From positions 1 to 64,000 of the IMG/VR virus record IMGVR_UViG_3300030098_006630: a DNA stretch of 64,000 nt; one strand, 5' to 3'. Shown in pieces: positions 14,622-22,740 of this stretch (positions are counted from its first letter, which is position 1; each line of letters opens with the position of its first letter). This stretch comes from a virus. Below the pieces are notes generated by a model. It was not told where the DNA came from and ran no database searches. It saw nothing but the letters and a program-made list of their open reading frames with translations. Position numbers and translations under genes: made by a program.

Positions 14622-15242
14622 ATGAAAGATTTAATGTGGCTCTCTAAAGAACAAGAAAACAATATTTTTGATGATGGATTTGAGAACAGCTCTTCCTCCT
14701 CAAAAAACAAACTTGAAGTATTGAATAACAAAATTTATTTCTACTGCAATGTAAATCATGTTAACAACCTTCATCTTAATAAAGAGCTTAAAACTCTTGA
14801 ATCAAAACTTATTACTTCTCAAGAACTCCTAGAAACTGAAGAACCAGCACCGATTCATCTTCACATTAGTTCTTATGGTGGTTCCGTTTTCGCTGGATTT
14901 TCTACTATAGATTACATTCTTAAATCTAAAGTACCAGTCACCACTATTATCGACGGCTGTGCTGCTTCTGCTGCTACTATGATGAGTATTTGCGGAGCCA
15001 AGCGATTAATGCACGAGCACGCATTTATGCTCATACATCAGCTTTCCTCTATGTCTTGGGGAAAATACGAAGAATTAAAAGATTCTATGCAAAACAATGA
15101 CTTGCTCATGGAAACAATCAAAAACCTTTACATTGAAAGAACAAAAATTCCTAAAAAAGAGCTTGAAGAAATGTTAAAACGGGATCTTTGGTGGGACGCC
15201 AAGACGTGTCTTAAATACGGATTAATTGACGAGATTATATGA
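14622..15242 (+). CDS. ClpP-like serine protease
   Basis: The 206-residue protein has the ClpP/crotonase-fold peptidase signatures: HLHISSYGGSVFAG (the oxyanion region), GCAASAATMM with the nucleophile Ser116, and FMLIHQLSS with His139. The length matches ClpP. The first 27 residues are Ser/Asn-rich and lack a clear propeptide. A typical ClpP needs a Clp ATPase (ClpX or ClpA) to unfold substrates, and none is seen here, so host ATPases would be needed; alternatively it processes virion proteins. It overlaps the next gene by 4 nt. The gene 2 kb upstream is a tmRNA, which tags proteins for such proteases. Confidence 0.85.
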   Translation: MKDLMWLSKEQENNIFDDGFENSSSSSKNKLEVLNNKIYFYCNVNHVNNLHLNKELKTLESKLITSQELLETEEPAPIHLHISSYGGSVFAGFSTIDYILKSKVPVTTIIDGCAASAATMMSICGAKRLMHEHAFMLIHQLSSMSWGKYEELKDSMQNNDLLMETIKNLYIERTKIPKKELEEMLKRDLWWDAKTCLKYGLIDEII

Positions 15243-15973
15243 AAACTGTCTACATGTTTGACGTCGATGGGACTTTAACTCCTGCTCGACAACGAATGAA
15301 ATCCAGTTTCAGAAAGTTTTTTCTGGAATGGAGTAAGGATAAGATTTATTATCTTATCACAGGCAGTGATATAAAAAAAACCCGAGGACAAGTGCCTGAA
15401 AGGATTCTTGATAATGCTCGCGGTATTTTTACTTGCATGGGTAATGTTCTACATGTAAAGGAAGAAAAAATATATGAGAACAAATTTGAACCGCCACCCC
15501 GATTGTTAAATCATCTTAATCGTTTTCTTCAAAAAACAGGCTATGTTTTACGCACAGGAAATCACATTGAATCCCGACCAGGAATGATAAACTTCTCTAT
15601 TGTAGGCAGAAACGCCTCACACATGCAAAGGGAAGGATATTATACTTACGATTGTCGCGTCAAAGAACGAGAAAAGATTGCCCACTTTATTAATGAAAAC
15701 TTTAAAGATCAAATAGAAGCTTCAATTGGTGGCAAAATAAGCGTTGATATTTACCCCGTAGGAAGTCATAAGGGACAGGCTTTCCAATGGATTCATCACA
15801 AGGTAGGTACACCACGCACTCACTATGTGTTTTTTGGAGACCAAGCAAAGCCTGGTGGTAATGACTGGGATTTAATTAAAGAAATGGAGCGCTCCAAAGT
15901 AAGTTATTCTTATCACTGCGTAAACAGTGATAATGAAGCTTTATCAATATTAAAAGAAATTAAAAAAAAATAA
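15239..15973 (+). CDS. Eukaryotic-type phosphomannomutase (HAD superfamily)
   Basis: The start is YMFDVDGTLTPAR (Asp8 nucleophile, Asp10), typical of the HAD-fold PMM family. Other PMM signatures follow: RPGMINFSIVGRNA near residue 116 (sugar-phosphate binding), GGKISVDIYPVGSHKGQ near 162, and FFGDQAKPGGNDWDL near 197. Length (244) matches eukaryotic PMM1/PMM2 (about 250). It converts mannose-6-phosphate to mannose-1-phosphate, the precursor of GDP-mannose, and could feed the sugar-nucleotide enzymes further along. The bacterial PMM (ManB) belongs to an unrelated fold, so transfer from a eukaryote or rare bacterial donor is possible. The family is well supported; the sugar is inferred. Confidence 0.8.
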   Translation: MKTVYMFDVDGTLTPARQRMKSSFRKFFLEWSKDKIYYLITGSDIKKTRGQVPERILDNARGIFTCMGNVLHVKEEKIYENKFEPPPRLLNHLNRFLQKTGYVLRTGNHIESRPGMINFSIVGRNASHMQREGYYTYDCRVKEREKIAHFINENFKDQIEASIGGKISVDIYPVGSHKGQAFQWIHHKVGTPRTHYVFFGDQAKPGGNDWDLIKEMERSKVSYSYHCVNSDNEALSILKEIKKK

Positions 15974-15978
15974 CCTCT

Positions 15979-16791
15979 TTATTTTAACTTGATATCTAAG
16001 AGATGATTTTTAGTATCAAATACACTATCTTCCTTGGTTCCATCTACTTCTAAAGATACTCCATCTGGTACATGAAACGGCGTATGTTTATAAATGTAAT
16101 TTATAAGTTGTGAATGTGTAGGTCCAAAAGATAAATGGTGGAATCTAGTGTGCACCGAATGAATCATTCCAACTAATTTTCCTCTAGTATTAAAAAGAGG
16201 AGAACCGGAAGAACCTCCAATCGCAGGGACTGTGTATAAAGAAAATCCCCATTTATACCCAGAGTATCTCCCCTCCAATACAGGCGCAGTTTGGGTATTA
16301 AACATTCCAACTGGTGCAGCAATATTATAAATCATATCACCAATAACTGGTGCATCATTTCTTTCTATTCTAACAGGAGCTTTAGAAAATCCTTTTGCGT
16401 ATAATATACATGTATCCAGTTTGTTATTGATATTTATGGTTATAGTTTGGTGTTTTATACCATTCATATCAATAAGGAATGTTTTTTGTTTTATCTTCGC
16501 CCCGCCCCCTAAATCATGTAGAATCGCACGAGGATCACAGCTGTGCCCTGTAGTTAAAATATAAGAACCATGCTCATAAGCTCTTACTACTGCTCCACTT
16601 GATGTAGCTCCGAGTTTAAAGTTCATGCACGTTTTTCCAACGCACTTAACCACATCATAACTGGCAACAACTTTTACAAACGAATCAAAAGGAAGTTTGT
16701 TTTTTAATGAAAAATGTCCATTAAGTGTACCTCCGCAAGATGCCAAAAATATCAATGAAATCATTAATATAAGAAATTTCAAACTTTTCAT
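15979..16791 (-). CDS. Trypsin-like serine protease, exported lipoprotein
   Basis: Residues 1-19 are a lipoprotein signal peptide ending LASC (Cys19 likely lipidated). The catalytic triad of the trypsin (S1) fold is complete: His83 in LTTGHSC, Asp126 in NNKLDTCIL and Ser195 in GGSSGSPLF. Cys pairs near 50/55 suggest a disulfide. There is no PDZ domain, unlike HtrA/DegP. The protein should work in the periplasm or at the cell surface, perhaps on host envelope proteins or on incoming phage. It is on the opposite strand to its neighbours, with its own promoter region facing the PhoH gene. AAGGAG lies upstream of the ATG. Confidence 0.85.
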   Translation of the reverse strand: MKSLKFLILMISLIFLASCGGTLNGHFSLKNKLPFDSFVKVVASYDVVKCVGKTCMNFKLGATSSGAVVRAYEHGSYILTTGHSCDPRAILHDLGGGAKIKQKTFLIDMNGIKHQTITININNKLDTCILYAKGFSKAPVRIERNDAPVIGDMIYNIAAPVGMFNTQTAPVLEGRYSGYKWGFSLYTVPAIGGSSGSPLFNTRGKLVGMIHSVHTRFHHLSFGPTHSQLINYIYKHTPFHVPDGVSLEVDGTKEDSVFDTKNHLLDIKLK

Positions 16792-16861
16792 GGGATTTTT
16801 TCTCCTTGTAAAAATAACTAGAACCTATTTGGTTTTCTATTTATTAATGTAAGGAATATCC
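16792..16861. promoter_or_regulatory. Divergent promoter region between protease and PhoH genes
   Basis: The 70-nt AT-rich gap separates the minus-strand protease and the plus-strand PhoH gene. It holds AAGGAG sites for both starts (reverse strand at about 16800-16806; forward TAAGGAA at 16850) and a short imperfect inverted repeat with AACC/GGTT around 16822-16836. Two promoters must lie here, but no consensus box could be assigned. Confidence 0.4.
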
Positions 16862-18187
16862 ATGAAAAAAACATACGTCTTCGACACAAGTGCTATTTTG
16901 TCAGACTATAAATGCATCTATGAATACAAAAAAAACGATATTGTTATTCCTTTTAAGGTGTTAGAAGAAATTGACGCGCAGAAAAAACGACAAGATGGTG
17001 TCGGGTTTAATGCACGTATGATTATTAGAGAGCTTGATCTTTTAAGAGCTAAAGGAAATATTTATCGAGGTGTCCGTATAGAAAAAGGGAAAGGTTTATT
17101 ATCTATTCGAGGGTATGATAAAAATCTTTTACCTGATGAATATAAATTATCGAGTGCAGACAATGAGATTATTGGAACAGCCATAACAGAAAGAAAAAGA
17201 AATTTCTCTCGTCAAGTTATCATGGTCACTAAAGATATCCACATGCGTGTTAAATGCGATACATTAGAATTGCCATGTGAAGATTATGATAAAGATAAAA
17301 TAAACAATACTAGCCACGAATCATACACCGGAGTAGTTGAGCATGTTTTAGATGATAAACTTATAGATTATTTTTATGAAGGTCAAGAAGTTTATCTAGA
17401 CAAAAAAGAAATCCAATTGCACCCTAATCAGTGCATTCTTTTTAAATCAAATCAAGATTTTAAAAAAACCGCACTCGCAAAATTTGTTGATTATGACACG
17501 CCAATTAAAAAAATTCCCACTATCAAAAGAGGTATTTGGGGAGTAAAACCAAAAAACAAAGAACAGGTTTTTGCTTCTAATCTTCTCATGAGTGAAGACA
17601 TTCCTATTGTGTCTTTAGTAGGACCAGCAGGTTCAGGAAAAACGTTACTAGCTATAGCAGCGGGCTTAGAACAAACACTTGGCATGGGTCTTTACAATAA
17701 ACTTGTAATCTCTAGACCTGTCCAGCCAGTTGGTAAAGACATTGGATTTTTACCAGGAACCGTCGAAGAAAAAATGAACCCTTGGCTTGCTCCGATTAGA
17801 GACAACCTTGAGTTTTTAATGTCCTACTCTTATTCTAAAAGAGATAACTACGAAACTCTTGATACCTATATTGAATCAGGCGTCATTGAAGTAGAAGCCT
17901 TGACTTACATCCGAGGTCGCTCTATTGCAAATGCTTATATTATTATTGATGAATCTCAGAACTTAACAGCACATGAATTAAAGACTATAATAACTCGTGT
18001 AGGAGAAAATACAAAAATTATCTTAACAGGAGACGTTGAACAGATAGATAATCTCTATGTTAATCAACAATCAAATGGTCTATCATATGCGATAGAAAAG
18101 TTTAAAGAACACGATTTAGCAGCCCACTTAACTTTAAAAAAAGGCGAAAGAAGTGCAGTTGCGACATTAGCATCAAAAATATTATAG
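16862..18187 (+). CDS. phoH: PIN-PhoH fusion ATPase
   Basis: Residues about 1-140 form a PIN-type nuclease domain (YVFDTSAIL at the start, with Asp and Glu in VLEEID and a second acidic site near SADNE). Residues about 235-441 form PhoH: Walker A GPAGSGKT at 254-261, a Walker B-like IIIDESQN, and ILTGDVEQID. This is the YlaK/PhoH2 layout (about 440 residues), in which a PIN ribonuclease is joined to an RNA-helicase-like ATPase. It should unwind and cut RNA. PhoH is common in marine phages. Key PIN acids are present, so the nuclease is probably active. An AAGGAA site precedes the start. Confidence 0.88.
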   Translation: MKKTYVFDTSAILSDYKCIYEYKKNDIVIPFKVLEEIDAQKKRQDGVGFNARMIIRELDLLRAKGNIYRGVRIEKGKGLLSIRGYDKNLLPDEYKLSSADNEIIGTAITERKRNFSRQVIMVTKDIHMRVKCDTLELPCEDYDKDKINNTSHESYTGVVEHVLDDKLIDYFYEGQEVYLDKKEIQLHPNQCILFKSNQDFKKTALAKFVDYDTPIKKIPTIKRGIWGVKPKNKEQVFASNLLMSEDIPIVSLVGPAGSGKTLLAIAAGLEQTLGMGLYNKLVISRPVQPVGKDIGFLPGTVEEKMNPWLAPIRDNLEFLMSYSYSKRDNYETLDTYIESGVIEVEALTYIRGRSIANAYIIIDESQNLTAHELKTIITRVGENTKIILTGDVEQIDNLYVNQQSNGLSYAIEKFKEHDLAAHLTLKKGERSAVATLASKIL

Positions 18188-18196
18188 GAGAAAAAA

Positions 18197-18475
18197 ATGC
18201 AAACAGAAAACCCTCTCGAAGAAGTTGTAGAACCTGACACTGATTTAAAAAATATACTAGTAGAATATGTAGGAGAAAAAAATGATCCAGAAGATGAACT
18301 AGTTACTGTAGAGATGATAGTTGGAACTTTAGCTGATGAGTTTCCTGAATTGGTGCTAGCCGTAGCGGAAGAAAATTGGCATCGCGGATATCACCAAGCT
18401 CTTACTGACATAGAGGTAGGAGAAAAGCTGTACGCTGAAGAACTCGAAAAACAAAAAAATGAAGAAGAAAATTAA
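18197..18475 (+). CDS. Small acidic hypothetical protein
   Basis: GGAG lies 10 nt before the ATG. The 92-residue product is acidic, Glu/Asp-rich and helical, with one Trp-His-Tyr stretch (NWHRGYHQALTDIEVGEKLY) that could bind a metal or a partner. It overlaps the next gene by 17 nt. No family was recognised, though such small acidic proteins with a Trp/His core are frequent in large marine phages. Confidence 0.55.
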   Translation: MQTENPLEEVVEPDTDLKNILVEYVGEKNDPEDELVTVEMIVGTLADEFPELVLAVAEENWHRGYHQALTDIEVGEKLYAEELEKQKNEEEN

Positions 18476-19142
18476 AGACATTGTTACACACTCTTACAAC
18501 AAGGCTCTTGCTGAAAGGAAAGAATTTAATTTAAATGGAGCTTTGATTCAAATCGTAGATCCGCTCACTCGTAATATCAATATTCCTGCGATTGTTTCAT
18601 TCTTAACTAAAAAAATTCCTGTTGAAATATTAAACCTTGTAGATGTGTATTACATAGGAAATTTTGATGTCTTTAAAAAAAGAAACACTAATGCCGCATA
18701 TATGGATGGAGCCATATATTTAAGTTCTGATCAAGATACAGAAAAAGACTTGCTTGATGATATTATTCATGAGCTAGGGCATGCTTTAATTGAGAAAGAT
18801 AATATTAATATTTTCGGTGATGGCTTAATTAAGCGAGAATTTATGGCAAAAAAAACTGCCCTTAAAAGGATACTGAGGTCGAAAGGATATGATATACCAA
18901 AATTTTTTAATACAACTTCTTTTTCACCAGAAATGGATGACTTTCTATACAAAGAAATTGGATACGAAACACTGAAGCCAATGATCAATGGCTTATTTAT
19001 GAACCCTTATGCTATAACTTCATTAGAAGAATATTTTACATCTGGGATGGAGGATTATTTTCTTGGCAAAAGCACGTTGTTAAAAAGTATATCCCCAGCA
19101 CTATTTACTAAACTGGAGTCTTATGATGAATTGGAATATTGA
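18459..19142 (+). CDS. Zinc metallopeptidase, lethal-factor-like fold
   Basis: The 227-residue protein has HELGHA (His104, Glu105, His108) and, about 90 residues later, SLEEYFTSGMEDYFL. A Glu in an EEYF helix is the third-ligand pattern of anthrax lethal factor-type (ATLF/M34-like) zincins. There is no signal peptide, so it probably acts in the cytoplasm or in the virion. It sits between a small acidic protein and a short protein, with overlaps on both sides (17 and 20 nt). Substrate unknown; host proteins or virion processing are possible. Confidence 0.7.
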   Translation: MKKKIKDIVTHSYNKALAERKEFNLNGALIQIVDPLTRNINIPAIVSFLTKKIPVEILNLVDVYYIGNFDVFKKRNTNAAYMDGAIYLSSDQDTEKDLLDDIIHELGHALIEKDNINIFGDGLIKREFMAKKTALKRILRSKGYDIPKFFNTTSFSPEMDDFLYKEIGYETLKPMINGLFMNPYAITSLEEYFTSGMEDYFLGKSTLLKSISPALFTKLESYDELEY

Positions 19143-19431
19143 AATAACAAAAGAACAAGTTGTTGTATCACTTACTGTAGAACATATTCGCAACACTAGA
19201 GACGAAAAAGCTACTTATACTGTCGATGATGCTCGCGATTATCTAGCGCAACAAAACATTAAAACTAACAAAGTAGTGAGTGATTGTGTTGTTCACAATT
19301 ACCAAACCCAGCAAAGATGCTCTGGGGTTTGGATTTTTTCTCTTCCTAATAAACCAAAAAAACCGCCTAAGACTGTTGAAAAAAAAGAAAATGTGACTAA
19401 AATAACTAATAAGAAAACCATCAAGAAGTAG
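19123..19431 (+). CDS. Hypothetical protein with basic tail
   Basis: The start (ATGATG at 19123 or 19126) lies within the last 20 nt of the metallopeptidase gene. The 102-residue product has a compact N-terminal part with strands and helix (NWNIEITKEQVVVSLTVEHI) and a Lys/Thr/Pro-rich basic tail from residue about 70, likely disordered. No family was recognised. Position suggests co-translation with the metallopeptidase. A Lys-rich end may bind DNA or RNA. Confidence 0.5.
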   Translation: MMNWNIEITKEQVVVSLTVEHIRNTRDEKATYTVDDARDYLAQQNIKTNKVVSDCVVHNYQTQQRCSGVWIFSLPNKPKKPPKTVEKKENVTKITNKKTIKK

Positions 19432-19435
19432 TTTA

Positions 19436-20215
19436 ATGCCACATATATCTTTTTCTGAGTTAGTTACTTGGAACGAATGTCCTTATAAGCACAAGCTTAT
19501 TTATCAAGATAAGATTCGTCAATTCCAAGGTAATGAGTTTACGGCGTTTGGAACGTCCATTCATAATGTCTGTGAAAAGGTCCTCTTGGATGAATCCATC
19601 GACATGAAAAAAACCTTCCTAGAATCAATGGATAAGGAGCAAAAATCTTTAGAGCGCAAGGGGATAGAAGTAAACAATAAATTCTATTCCGATCTGAAAG
19701 AACAAGGCGTTCAGTTAACCAAGCACATCTTACCTGGAGTAAAACAATACTTTGGCTCTTATGAGGTTATCTCTACAGAAGAAAGATTATTAGAACCATC
19801 TCTTGTAGATGATGATTATAACTTTAAAGGTTTTATTGATTTAGTTGTCAAGACCGAAGACGGCAAATATCATATTATTGATTGGAAATCTTGCTCATGG
19901 GGTTGGGATTTAAAAAAGAAAACTGACCCTATGGTAACTTACCAATTGACACTTTACAAATATTATTTTGCCCTAAAACACAACATTGACCCAAAGATGA
20001 TTGAAACCCACTTTGCCCTACTTAAACGCACGGCAAAAGATAATAACATTGAGATTTTTCGTGTGACTTCTGGTCCAAGAAAAACAAGAAATGTCTTAAC
20101 ATTGCTTGAAAAAGCAATATACAATATAAAAGCAAAAACACACGTTAAGAATCGCTTATCTTGCTTTCTTAACAGAAAGTGTGAGTTTTGTCATACTGAA
20201 CATTGCAAAAAATAG
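19436..20215 (+). CDS. PD-(D/E)XK nuclease, Cas4/RecB-like
   Basis: The 259-residue protein has the motifs of PD-(D/E)XK exonucleases: ISFSELVTWNECP at the start, His43 in FGTSIHN, Asp135 in FKGFIDLVV, and IIDWKS (Asp149, Lys151). Cys15 together with Cys249, Cys252 and Cys257 would make a four-Cys iron-sulfur site, as in Cas4 and AddB. Such nucleases process DNA ends in recombination or degrade host DNA. No cas genes or helicase lie next to it, so a role in phage recombination or host DNA breakdown is more likely than CRISPR. It precedes the glycan cluster by 9 nt. Confidence 0.78.
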   Translation: MPHISFSELVTWNECPYKHKLIYQDKIRQFQGNEFTAFGTSIHNVCEKVLLDESIDMKKTFLESMDKEQKSLERKGIEVNNKFYSDLKEQGVQLTKHILPGVKQYFGSYEVISTEERLLEPSLVDDDYNFKGFIDLVVKTEDGKYHIIDWKSCSWGWDLKKKTDPMVTYQLTLYKYYFALKHNIDPKMIETHFALLKRTAKDNNIEIFRVTSGPRKTRNVLTLLEKAIYNIKAKTHVKNRLSCFLNRKCEFCHTEHCKK

Positions 20216-20224
20216 AGGTACACA

Positions 20225-21484
20225 GTGACAGAAAAAATGAAGATCTTAACGATTTCTGACAGCCCCCTCGCTCCTAGTGGCGTTGGAACACAGACTAATT
20301 ATATGATTCAAAGCCTTCTTAGGACAGGGAAATATAAATTTGTTTCTATAGGCGGCGCGATTAAACATCAAGATTACAAACCTATCAAGACGGAAGAATG
20401 GGGAGATGATTGGGTTATTATTCCTGTCGATGGATATGGAAGTCAAGAACAAATTCGTTCAATGATTAGAACTGAAAGACCCGACATGCTTTGGTTCATG
20501 ACAGATCCTCGTTTCTTCGGTTGGTTATGGGAAATTGAAGATGAAGTAAGACCGTTATGTCCCATGGTGTATTACCATGTATGGGATAATTTTCCTTATC
20601 CTCACTATAATGAACCTTTATATTCATCTAATGACGTTATTGTCACTATTTCTAAGGTTACAGATGAGTGTGTAAGAAATGTGTCTCCTGATACTGAATG
20701 TATCCATTTGCCCCATGCCGTCCCTAGTGATACTTTTAAACCTTTTCCTAAAGATGTGGTAGAAAATCTAAAGAAAGACAACTTTGGAGATGAAAAAGAA
20801 AAATTTATTTGTTTTTGGAATAACCGAAACGCTCGAAGAAAGCATTCGGGTACTCTAATTTTTTGGTGGAAAAAGTTTTTAGATAAAGTGGGGCACGATA
20901 AAGCAAAGCTTGTCATGCATACCGATGTAAGAGATCCTTACGGACAAAATCTTCAATCTATTATTGAAGCGACAGGACTAACAAATGGAGAAGTTGTGTT
21001 CTCTCAAAATAAAGTCAATCTTAAAGACTTAGCTGCACTTTACAACATGGCAGACTGTACCATTAATATTTCCGACGCCGAGGGGTTTGGTTTGGCAACA
21101 CTAGAGTCCCTATCTTGCGAGACTCCGATTATTGTTACAATGACCGGGGGTCTTCAAGAACAGGTGACAGACGGAGAAGATTGGTTCGGCGTAGGAATTG
21201 AGCCCAGCTCTAAAACAGTAATTGGCTCTCAAGAAATTCCTTATATTTATGAAGATCGTATTAATGAAGATGATTTTATAAATGCACTTTTAAAAATTTA
21301 TAACATGTCCAAAGAAGAACGAGAAAACCTTGGAAAGAAAGGAAGAGAACATGTTCTTAATAATTACAGCTTCGATCTTTATACAAAAAGATGGGACGAA
21401 GTTTTCGAAAAAGTAAAAAATGAACGTGGTTCATGGAGTACGAGGAAGAATTATCAAACTTGGAATTTAAGCGAGGTTAAGTAA
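20225..21484 (+). CDS. GT-B glycosyltransferase (family 4-like)
   Basis: The 419-residue protein starts with a GTG (MTEKMKILTISDS). The C-terminal half holds SDAEGFGLATLESLSCETPII and MTGGLQEQVTDG, the nucleotide-sugar binding signature of GT-B (GT4-type) enzymes (E-x7-E motif). The N-terminal half has a Gly-rich SGVGTQTNYM acceptor-side loop. It transfers a sugar from a nucleotide donor to a glycan or lipid carrier. It is the first gene of the glycan cluster and overlaps the next gene by one base. Donor and acceptor cannot be told from sequence. Confidence 0.85.
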   Translation: MTEKMKILTISDSPLAPSGVGTQTNYMIQSLLRTGKYKFVSIGGAIKHQDYKPIKTEEWGDDWVIIPVDGYGSQEQIRSMIRTERPDMLWFMTDPRFFGWLWEIEDEVRPLCPMVYYHVWDNFPYPHYNEPLYSSNDVIVTISKVTDECVRNVSPDTECIHLPHAVPSDTFKPFPKDVVENLKKDNFGDEKEKFICFWNNRNARRKHSGTLIFWWKKFLDKVGHDKAKLVMHTDVRDPYGQNLQSIIEATGLTNGEVVFSQNKVNLKDLAALYNMADCTINISDAEGFGLATLESLSCETPIIVTMTGGLQEQVTDGEDWFGVGIEPSSKTVIGSQEIPYIYEDRINEDDFINALLKIYNMSKEERENLGKKGREHVLNNYSFDLYTKRWDEVFEKVKNERGSWSTRKNYQTWNLSEVK

Positions 21485-22731
21485 TGAGAAAAAAGATTTT
21501 AGTTAATGGACCGGCTCTATCTCAGTCCGGGTATGGAGAGCATACAAGATTTTTATTGCGCTCTTTAAAAACAAGAGAAGACGTTTTTGATATTTATCTA
21601 AACAATCTTAATTGGGGAAAAACAAATTGGTTGTTTGAAGATAATGACGAACGTCGCTGGATTGATTTCTTGTTGCAAAAAACGATGTTTCATGCTCAAC
21701 AGCGTGGCTCATTCGATTTATCCGTCCAGGTCACCATCCCTAATGAATGGCAACAAATAGCCCCGGTGAATATTGGCGTAACAGCAGGTATCGAAACGAC
21801 TAAAGTCGCGCCCCAATGGATAGAGAAGTCTTGGGGAGTAGATAAAATAATCACCATTTCAGAACATTCTAAAAATACGTTTGAAAATACTTCTTACCAG
21901 GCTACGAACAATCAGACAGGAGAAAAATTTACTGCTAAGTGCACCACTCCCATAGAGATTGTTCATTATCCTGCCAAAGTACAAGAAAAGAAAACATTGG
22001 ACATGGATTTTGATTATGACTTTAACTTTCTAACTGTTGCTCAGTGGGGTCCTAGAAAAAACCTGGAAAACACAGTAAAATGGTTCATGGATGAGTTTAA
22101 AGATAAGGAAGTAGGGCTAATTGTTAAAACAAATTTTGCTAAGAACTGTCTTTTAGATAGAAGATTAACATACAATAACCTACGCGGACTATTAGAGCAG
22201 GATAAAGATAGAAAATGTAAAGTTTATTTACTTCATGGCTACTTGACTGACGCAGAAATGAATTCGGTATATCAACATCCTAAAGTTAAGTGTCTCTTGT
22301 CTGCAACTCATGGTGAAGGCTTTGGTCTTCCTATATTTGAAGCTGCATATAACGGATTGCCTATTATTGCACCAGCATGGTCAGGTCATGTAGATTTTCT
22401 TTACATGCCCAAGAAAGATAAAAATGGCAAGATTAAAAATAAATCCATGTTTTCTAAGGTGGATTATAATCTCATACCAGTCGCAGAGCAAGCTGTCTGG
22501 GAGGGTGTTGTTCAAAAAGACTCTATGTGGTGCGATGTCAAAGAATCGTCTTTTAAAATTAAAATGAAAGACATGATAGACAACTGGGAACGTCATAAAA
22601 AACGAGCGCTAGACTTACAAGAATATGTTTTAGATAATTTTAATCAAGAAAAACAATATAAAACATTTGTAGACAGTATTTTATCGGTTGTGGAGTCTCC
22701 TAAAGAAGAAGAGCTTGTTGAATTTGATTAA
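21484..22731 (+). CDS. GT-B glycosyltransferase (family 4-like)
   Basis: The 415-residue protein has the GT4-type signatures HGEGFGLPIFEAAYNGLPIIAP near residues 275-300, and FLTVAQWGPRKNLENTV near 185. The start overlaps the previous stop by 1 nt (TAATGAG). The N-terminal half begins VNGPALSQSGYGEHTRF, an acceptor-side glycine-rich loop similar to the previous gene's. The two may add consecutive residues, since both share a layout. Function beyond glycosyl transfer is not visible. Confidence 0.85.
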   Translation: MRKKILVNGPALSQSGYGEHTRFLLRSLKTREDVFDIYLNNLNWGKTNWLFEDNDERRWIDFLLQKTMFHAQQRGSFDLSVQVTIPNEWQQIAPVNIGVTAGIETTKVAPQWIEKSWGVDKIITISEHSKNTFENTSYQATNNQTGEKFTAKCTTPIEIVHYPAKVQEKKTLDMDFDYDFNFLTVAQWGPRKNLENTVKWFMDEFKDKEVGLIVKTNFAKNCLLDRRLTYNNLRGLLEQDKDRKCKVYLLHGYLTDAEMNSVYQHPKVKCLLSATHGEGFGLPIFEAAYNGLPIIAPAWSGHVDFLYMPKKDKNGKIKNKSMFSKVDYNLIPVAEQAVWEGVVQKDSMWCDVKESSFKIKMKDMIDNWERHKKRALDLQEYVLDNFNQEKQYKTFVDSILSVVESPKEEELVEFD

Positions 22732-22740
22732 AGGAAGAAA

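Noticed and set aside
19436-20215. CRISPR-Cas locus around the Cas4-like nuclease
   Set aside because: No repeats, no cas1/cas2 and no other Cas proteins are nearby.
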